Positions 43,264-48,333 of a DNA stretch of 48,333 nucleotides are shown here, piece after piece. The stretch is from Prevotella sp. Lineage in GTDB: Bacteria; Bacteroidota; Bacteroidia; Bacteroidales; Bacteroidaceae. The DNA lies in NCBI GenBank assembly GCA_022778905.1, contig JALFRV010000099.1, positions 1 to 48,333 on the forward strand, in the 5' to 3' direction. The position numbers and the translations under genes were made by a program. The notes beneath the pieces were generated by a model. It made no database searches. It saw nothing but the letters and a program-made list of their open reading frames with translations, and was not told the DNA's origin. Position 1 is the stretch's first letter. Each line of letters starts with the position of its first letter.

Positions 43264-44363
43264 AGAAGACACTGCTTAACCGGACGATGGGCAGGCTTGC
43301 CGTCTGCCTCACAGGTATGCTCTTGCTGCTTGCTCCGGCATTTTATCTGCTCAACACACGCTACTATGCGGAGGACCTGATGGATGTGTTGGACGAGTAT
43401 GGGCGTACGGGCAGGATCGTCCAGACGATCGACATGGAGCGCGATGTGGCCATCGGGCTGACGCTGCAGTATGTCCTCATCGCTGTCGTCATCGGCTCGG
43501 CGGTCATCGTCACGATGCGTTTCCTGACGAAACGGCTGTGGAGTCCGTTTGACGAGACGCTGCACAAGATCGAGCGTTTCAGGCTCGGCAAGGATCCGGC
43601 GCCGCAGTTCGGCGAGACCGACATATCCGAGTTCTCGCGCCTGAACGCCGCCATCGACAACCTGATCCAGCGCAATATCCGCAGCTACCGGGTGCAGAAG
43701 GAGTTCACGGAGAACGCTTCGCACGAGCTGCAGACGCCGATCGCGCTCATCAGAGCCGACTTGGACCTGTTGCTTCAGGAAGATTTGGACGAGCGACAGT
43801 CGGATATTGTCAACAACATGTATGACGTCACGAAGCGGCTCGATCATCTCAACCGCAGCCTGTTGCTGCTTGCCAAGATCGAGAACAACCAGTATGAGAA
43901 CAAGGAGGAGATCGCCTTAGGCGAGTTGGTGGAGTCGTTGCTGCCCGACTATGACAAGCTCTTCTCGCGCAGCGTGGTGTTCGTCCGTTCGGGAGATCCC
44001 GTGCTCGAGGTCAACAGAACGCTGCTCGAGATCCTCGTCAACAATCTCATCATCAATGCCCTCCGCAACTCCGACGAATCCGCACCTGTCAACATCCGTA
44101 TCGAGAAGACCTATCTCAGGGTGTCAAACCATTCCGCGGCGAAGCCACTTGATGCGGATGTGCTCTTCAGCCGGTTCAACAACCCCACGCGCAGGCAGCA
44201 TGGCAACGGGTTGGGGTTGGCCATCGTCAAGCAGATCTGCGATCACTACCGCTGGGAGATCGGCTATGACTACCGCGAAGGCGTGCACGCTTTCACCGTC
44301 ACCTTCGCCGTTCCGCGTCCGCACCGCGATGACGCGAGCCTTTCGGGCAGACGCTCCTGCTGA
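43260..44363 (+). CDS. Membrane sensor histidine kinase paired with the response regulator
   Basis: The 367-residue protein has two membrane helices (about 11-30 and 61-82) around a short periplasmic loop of about 30 residues. A dimerisation/phospho-acceptor box follows, with His155 in NASHELQTPIALIRADLDLL. The ATPase domain has an N-box (LVNNLIINALRNSDE) and a G2 box (GNGLGLAIVKQI). No DxGxG G1 box is evident; where it is expected the chain reads VSNHSAAKPLDADVLFSRFN. The small sensor loop suggests it detects a membrane or internal cue rather than a large ligand. It is translationally coupled to the regulator. Confidence 0.94.
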   Translation: MKKTLLNRTMGRLAVCLTGMLLLLAPAFYLLNTRYYAEDLMDVLDEYGRTGRIVQTIDMERDVAIGLTLQYVLIAVVIGSAVIVTMRFLTKRLWSPFDETLHKIERFRLGKDPAPQFGETDISEFSRLNAAIDNLIQRNIRSYRVQKEFTENASHELQTPIALIRADLDLLLQEDLDERQSDIVNNMYDVTKRLDHLNRSLLLLAKIENNQYENKEEIALGELVESLLPDYDKLFSRSVVFVRSGDPVLEVNRTLLEILVNNLIINALRNSDESAPVNIRIEKTYLRVSNHSAAKPLDADVLFSRFNNPTRRQHGNGLGLAIVKQICDHYRWEIGYDYREGVHAFTVTFAVPRPHRDDASLSGRRSC

Positions 44364-44391
44364 GGCGGACACGCGCTGCGCGGAGTTTTTT
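44354..44391 (+). terminator. Weak terminator candidate after the two-component operon
   Basis: CTCC (44354) can pair with GGAG (44382), with CGCGCTGCGCG inside, followed by six T residues. The stem is poor, so this is a tentative call. Confidence 0.3.
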
Positions 44392-44455
44392 GCTATTCCT
44401 TTCATTTTCAAAGACTTACGCTCTTTTCTTCCGGCTGCTGTCATGCGGTCCGGCA

Positions 44456-44543
44456 AGAGCTATGCTCCGGGCCGTCCATATGTATGCTCCGGGGCGCCCA
44501 AAGCTATGCTCTCGGCGCCCCGGAGCATAGCTCTGTGCCGACC
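44456..44543. repeat. 88-bp element of four 22-bp units, copy 4
   Basis: Units start at 44456, 44478, 44500 and 44522, with first ten bases AGAGCTATGC, ATATGTATGC, AAAGCTATGC and GGAGCATAGC. AGAGCTATGCTCC at the left end is the exact reverse complement of GGAGCATAGCTCT at the right end (13 bases). The element lies in the 637-base gap before susC5, about 380 bases upstream of its -7 motif. Positions 44544-44900 of the same gap show no gene or further repeat that I can support. Confidence 0.85.
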
Positions 44544-44924
44544 GCAGTTATCCTCCCTTCTTCCGCCTTGCTTTTTCCGTTCCTCCGACCTTGTTTTTCC
44601 GGTGTGACGACCGCATTTCCACGGGATGGCCATGGCCTGTCCAAGGTCTCCGCTTGGCATGTCTTTATGAGGGGGAGGAGGTGTCTCCGGGTGATGTGCT
44701 GCGCACGGATTTTCATTTCATTTCCGATGCTTGTGTCTTGTTTTGGTATGAACCGGTTCTCCTGTCGGATGCTTATGATTTTCGTGGATAAAGCTTCCGG
44801 GTCAGGTGGCTGCATCGTTACAAATCGCCTGAAAACCCGTTTGTCTGCGGCATTCTATCCATGTCTTCCAAATATTTAACAAATTTTCGTAGTTGTTTTT
44901 TGTTATTTATATTTATAATTTGTT

Positions 44925-44932
44925 TACCTTTG
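44925..44932 (+). promoter_or_regulatory. Primary-sigma -7 element of module 5 (TACCTTTG)
   Basis: TACCTTTG fits TAnnTTTG. TTTG at 44899-44902 lies 22 bases upstream, slightly far for a -33 element. The leader to ATG 45001 is about 62 bases and contains TACTACTAATA, as in the module 4 leader. Confidence 0.55.
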
Positions 44933-45000
44933 TCCGCGAATTGATCTACTTTTTGCGCTTAGCATCTTTTTAATATACTACTAATAACTTTAATTTTAAC

Positions 45001-48000
45001 ATGATGGACAAATCTAAAGCGAATCAATGCGGTCGTGGGAGCATGCTCCGGCGCCTGTTGTTTCTCGTTCTCCTGGCCGTGTGCTCGATTGGCGCAATGG
45101 CCCAGAGCGGAAAGGTGTCGGGAACTGTCGTCGACTCGAACGGCGAGCCGGTGATCGGCGCCAGTGTGATGATCAAGGGCTCCTCGCAAGGTGCGGTGAC
45201 CGATGTTGACGGCAATTTCAGCATCCCGAACGTGCCGTCGGGCGCGCAGTTGACGGTTTCCTACATCGGATATGTCACGCAGACCGTTACGACGAAGGGC
45301 AGTTCGCCGCTTCGGATCCAGCTGATGGAAGACAATCAGAATCTGAATGAGGTCGTCGTCATCGGCTACGGCTCGGTGAAGAAGAGCAATCTGACCTCCG
45401 CGGTGTCCAAGATGAGCGACGCCGCCATCAAGGACCGCCCGATGGCCCGTGCCGAGCAGGCGCTGCAGGGTCAGCTGGCCGGTGTGCAGACACGTATGAC
45501 CTCGGGCGAGCCGGGATCGGATCTGCAGATCCGTGTGCGCGGAGCCGCGTCGGTCAATGCCAGTTCGGACCCGCTCTATGTGGTCGATGGCGTGCCCATG
45601 ACCAGCATCAGTACGCTCAACCCGAGCGACATCCAGAGCATGGAAGTGCTCAAGGACGCAGCCTCGGCAGCCATCTACGGCAGCCGCGGATCGAACGGTG
45701 TCGTGATCGTGACCACGAAGAGGGGCAAGTCAGGCAAGCCGACCATCACCTTCAATGCCAGTCTCGGCGTGCAGCGTCCGGAGAAAAAGCTCGATGTTAT
45801 GACGGCCCAGGAGTGGATGGAATTCAAGATGCGCTGGAACGACCAGAGCTATCTCGACCGCTGTGCCGTATTGGGCGTCACCGGCGCGAGCATCAAGGAC
45901 GACACCGCCACCCGTCTGAAGAACGTCAAGGTGGCTGCAGGCACGTCGGCCGCATATACCTATGTGAACGACGACCGCTGGTTTCAGTATCTCAGCAAGG
46001 ATATCCAGGACGCCCACACCTATGACGCCAACGCAGGCGAGCTGGCGCTGCTCGACTGGCAGGACCGCATGTTCCGCAATGCCGCCATGCAGAACTATGA
46101 CATCGGCATACAGGGCGGAACGGACAATTTCTCATACCTCGTGTCGGGCGGATTCATGAAGCAGGAAGGCCTGATCGTCGGTACCGACTATCAGCGCGTC
46201 ACATTCCGTGCCAACATTGAGAGCAAGATCAACAAGTATCTGACCGTCGGGATGAATCTGGCTCCTACCTATATCATCTCCAACAACTCCGGGAAGGCCA
46301 ACGGAAAGGATTCAGAGATCCACCATATCCTTACGGCCACACCGGTCGCAGAGCCCGAAGCCGGCTACTACAGCTATTCGGACGGTTATCCGAAATACAA
46401 CTGGGCGGGCGGTTCACCGAGTCCGTTGAAGGTCATGGAGACCAACTTGGACCGTCGGCGCGATGTCCGCCTTGTGGGCAATGCCTTCCTCCGCCTGACC
46501 CCGATGGACGGTCTGAAGGTCGAATTTTCGGGTGCCACGACCTACTATGATCAGGACCGGAGCGGCTATGAGTTCACTTCGGCCACGACCTACTGGGCCA
46601 ACGGCGAAGGCAACCGTTCGCGCGGCGGCCACTACACCCGCCGCATCTGGACCACGCTGCTGCAGGCCCTCGTCAACTATGACAAGACCTTCGGCAAGCA
46701 CGGCGTCAGCCTGATGGCCGGTACTTCAGCGGAACAGACCAACGTCGGTGCCGAGACCGAGCAGTACTTCCAGTATAACTTCCCCAATGACGCCATCACC
46801 AAGTCTTTCGACGGCACCAAGCTCACCGTCCGCACCAATCTCGTGACCGAGCTGACGCCCAACCGTCTGACCTCCTATTTCGGCCGCGCGTCCTACGACT
46901 ACGCAAGCCGGTACATGATTTCGGCATCCCTTCGTGCCGACGGTGGATCCGTCTTCGGCGCCGATCACAAGTGGGGACTCTTCCCGGCCATCAGCGGAGG
47001 CTGGATGATCTCCAACGAATCATTCTGGAAAAACAGCCCGATGGCCGGTTGGTGGGACACCCTCAAGCTGCGTGCCAGCTATGGTGTGACCGGTAACAAC
47101 CAGATCTCCAACACGGCGGCTTACGGCACGCTGACCAGCGCCGTCTACGGTGGCGCGGCCGGCTATTATGCCAGCACGCTCGGCAACTCAGACCTGAGCT
47201 GGGAGAAGACCCACTCTACGGACCTCGCGCTCGACTTCGGTTTCCTGAACAACCGTCTGCAGTTCTCCGTCGACTGGTACACGAAGACCACCAAGGACCT
47301 GCTCTATCAGGTTCCCGTGGCCGGTGCCTCCGGCTTCACCACGACGTGGGACAACCTTGGCGACATCAGCAACTGGGGTGTCGACTTCGAGCTCACGTCG
47401 CACAATTTCACCGGTGCATTCAAGTGGGACACTAACTTCAACCTCTCCTATAACAAGAATGAGGTGAAGAGCCTGGGTATCGACGACACGCCGATCTATT
47501 CCGGTTTCAACGGTGTAGGCAACAACGGCAACACCTCCAACGTGCTGATGGTGGGCCATCCGGTCAACGCTTTCTTCATGATGCACGCCATCGGCGTGTG
47601 GAAGACACAGGCAGAGATCGACGCGTATGCCAAGGAAGTGGGCGTCAGCAGGCTGACCTTCAACGGCTCCACGACCATCAAGCCGGGCGATATCCGCTAT
47701 GCCGACGTCAACAAAGACGGCAACTTCTCCTACAACGACGACCGTGAGTTCCTCGGTCAGCCCACTCCTAAGTTCACCTTCGGACTGACCAACTCGTTCC
47801 AGTGGAAGAACTTTGATGCTTCGGTGCTCGTCACCGGCCAGTTCGGCGGCAAGATCTACGGCGCCTTCGGCCGTGCCCTCGACCGCCCGTCCATGGGTGC
47901 CCTGAGCAACGTCATGGACCGCTGGACCAACAGTTGGTGGAGCGAGACCGAGCAAGGTGACGGCCACACGCCCTACATCCTCAGCACCACGACCGGCGGA

Positions 48001-48282
48001 ACGTGTGACTCGCGCTGGCTGTACAGCTCCGATTTCATCAGCCTGAAGAACCTCACGCTGGGCTATACGGTTCCCGTGAAGTCCAAATTCCTGCAGAATC
48101 TGCGTCTGTATGTATCTCTTGAGAACCTGCTTCGCTATGACCACTACTATGAAGGTTTCAGCCCGGAGGCCTCGAACACAGCCAAGAGCGACGTTCCCGG
48201 CGGCACGACGGCCCTCGGCCTCGACTACGGCGGCTACCCGACGGCAAAGGTTTATACATTCGGTCTTAACATTACATTCTAA
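45001..48282 (+). CDS. SusC/RagA TonB-dependent transporter without STN domain (module 5)
   Basis: The 1093-residue protein has a signal peptide (LRRLLFLVLLAVCSIGAMAQ) directly followed by the regulatory-like repeat GKVSGTVVDSNGEPVIGASVMIKG, so there is no STN domain. The TonB-box region is LNEVVVIGYGSVKKSNLTSAVSKM. The plug shows LYVVDGVPM and VLKDAASAAIYGSRGSNGV, and the barrel ends KVYTFGLNITF. Its N-terminal 130 residues closely resemble SusC4. The start of its susD partner lies 15 bases downstream at the window edge. The cargo is unknown; the enzymes of the locus, if any, lie outside. Confidence 0.95.
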   Translation: MMDKSKANQCGRGSMLRRLLFLVLLAVCSIGAMAQSGKVSGTVVDSNGEPVIGASVMIKGSSQGAVTDVDGNFSIPNVPSGAQLTVSYIGYVTQTVTTKGSSPLRIQLMEDNQNLNEVVVIGYGSVKKSNLTSAVSKMSDAAIKDRPMARAEQALQGQLAGVQTRMTSGEPGSDLQIRVRGAASVNASSDPLYVVDGVPMTSISTLNPSDIQSMEVLKDAASAAIYGSRGSNGVVIVTTKRGKSGKPTITFNASLGVQRPEKKLDVMTAQEWMEFKMRWNDQSYLDRCAVLGVTGASIKDDTATRLKNVKVAAGTSAAYTYVNDDRWFQYLSKDIQDAHTYDANAGELALLDWQDRMFRNAAMQNYDIGIQGGTDNFSYLVSGGFMKQEGLIVGTDYQRVTFRANIESKINKYLTVGMNLAPTYIISNNSGKANGKDSEIHHILTATPVAEPEAGYYSYSDGYPKYNWAGGSPSPLKVMETNLDRRRDVRLVGNAFLRLTPMDGLKVEFSGATTYYDQDRSGYEFTSATTYWANGEGNRSRGGHYTRRIWTTLLQALVNYDKTFGKHGVSLMAGTSAEQTNVGAETEQYFQYNFPNDAITKSFDGTKLTVRTNLVTELTPNRLTSYFGRASYDYASRYMISASLRADGGSVFGADHKWGLFPAISGGWMISNESFWKNSPMAGWWDTLKLRASYGVTGNNQISNTAAYGTLTSAVYGGAAGYYASTLGNSDLSWEKTHSTDLALDFGFLNNRLQFSVDWYTKTTKDLLYQVPVAGASGFTTTWDNLGDISNWGVDFELTSHNFTGAFKWDTNFNLSYNKNEVKSLGIDDTPIYSGFNGVGNNGNTSNVLMVGHPVNAFFMMHAIGVWKTQAEIDAYAKEVGVSRLTFNGSTTIKPGDIRYADVNKDGNFSYNDDREFLGQPTPKFTFGLTNSFQWKNFDASVLVTGQFGGKIYGAFGRALDRPSMGALSNVMDRWTNSWWSETEQGDGHTPYILSTTTGGTCDSRWLYSSDFISLKNLTLGYTVPVKSKFLQNLRLYVSLENLLRYDHYYEGFSPEASNTAKSDVPGGTTALGLDYGGYPTAKVYTFGLNITF

Positions 48283-48296
48283 AAAGGAAAGCTATT

Positions 48297-48333
48297 ATGA
48301 AACTTAAAAATATGTTCTTGATGGGAGCAGTGA
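48297..48333 (+). CDS. Start of a SusD-like lipoprotein gene, cut by the window edge (module 5)
   Basis: ATG at 48297 is preceded by AAAAAGGAAAGC, a good ribosome-binding context, 14 bases after the susC5 stop. Only 12 codons are visible (MKLKNMFLMGAV), the beginning of a signal peptide. Its identity as susD rests on position directly after susC, as in the other four modules. Confidence 0.65.
   Translation, partial: MKLKNMFLMGAV

Overview
The window is a stretch of a Bacteroidales chromosome, probably a Prevotella-like member of the order. The grounds are five SusC/SusD-type outer-membrane transport loci, FecI/FecR-type sigma/anti-sigma pairs, an RteC-like protein, and repeated TAnnTTTG -7 promoter motifs of the Bacteroidetes primary sigma factor. 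There are no rRNA, tRNA, CRISPR or transposase genes that I can see. Both ends cut through genes: a PKD-like lipoprotein on the left and a susD on the right.

Positions 1-28847 hold three paralogous transport modules with the same gene order: susC carrying an N-terminal STN signalling domain, susD, a DUF4843 lipoprotein, a PKD-like lipoprotein and, in the two complete modules, a TlpA-type thioredoxin. Module 1 (7105 to 1) is on the minus strand. Modules 2 (9465-17884) and 3 (20187-28847) are on the plus strand. Interleaved on the minus strand are three ECF sigma/FecR pairs at 7559-9210, 18102-19744 and 29105-30745. All three STN-type susC genes carry the same candidate ECF promoter, GTRACC, 16 bases, then YGTW, 41-51 bases before the start codon. 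The two susC genes without an STN domain have TAnnTTTG promoters instead. The likely circuit is that substrate binding in SusC is passed through the STN domain to FecR and its sigma factor, which then transcribes the module. Peptides or peptide-like ligands are a reasonable guess for the cargo, by analogy with the B. thetaiotaomicron BT2261-BT2264 complex, but the sequence does not prove this.

Positions 30746-38648 hold an RteC-like protein, a small membrane protein, and a plain SusC/SusD pair (module 4) with a good terminator, followed by a 22-bp minisatellite. Positions 38649-44363 look like an envelope-lipid cluster: two PAP2 phosphatases flanking an LTA-synthase-like phosphoglycerol transferase, then a two-component regulator/sensor pair. 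Positions 45001 to the end begin module 5 (susC, start of susD). No glycoside hydrolase, peptidase or other degradative enzyme is encoded anywhere in the window.

The most striking non-coding signal is an 88-bp element built from exactly four contiguous 22-bp units. It occurs four times (7261, 19863, 31147, 44456), always in an intergenic region upstream of a transport or sigma-factor gene. I do not recognise it as a named repeat family.
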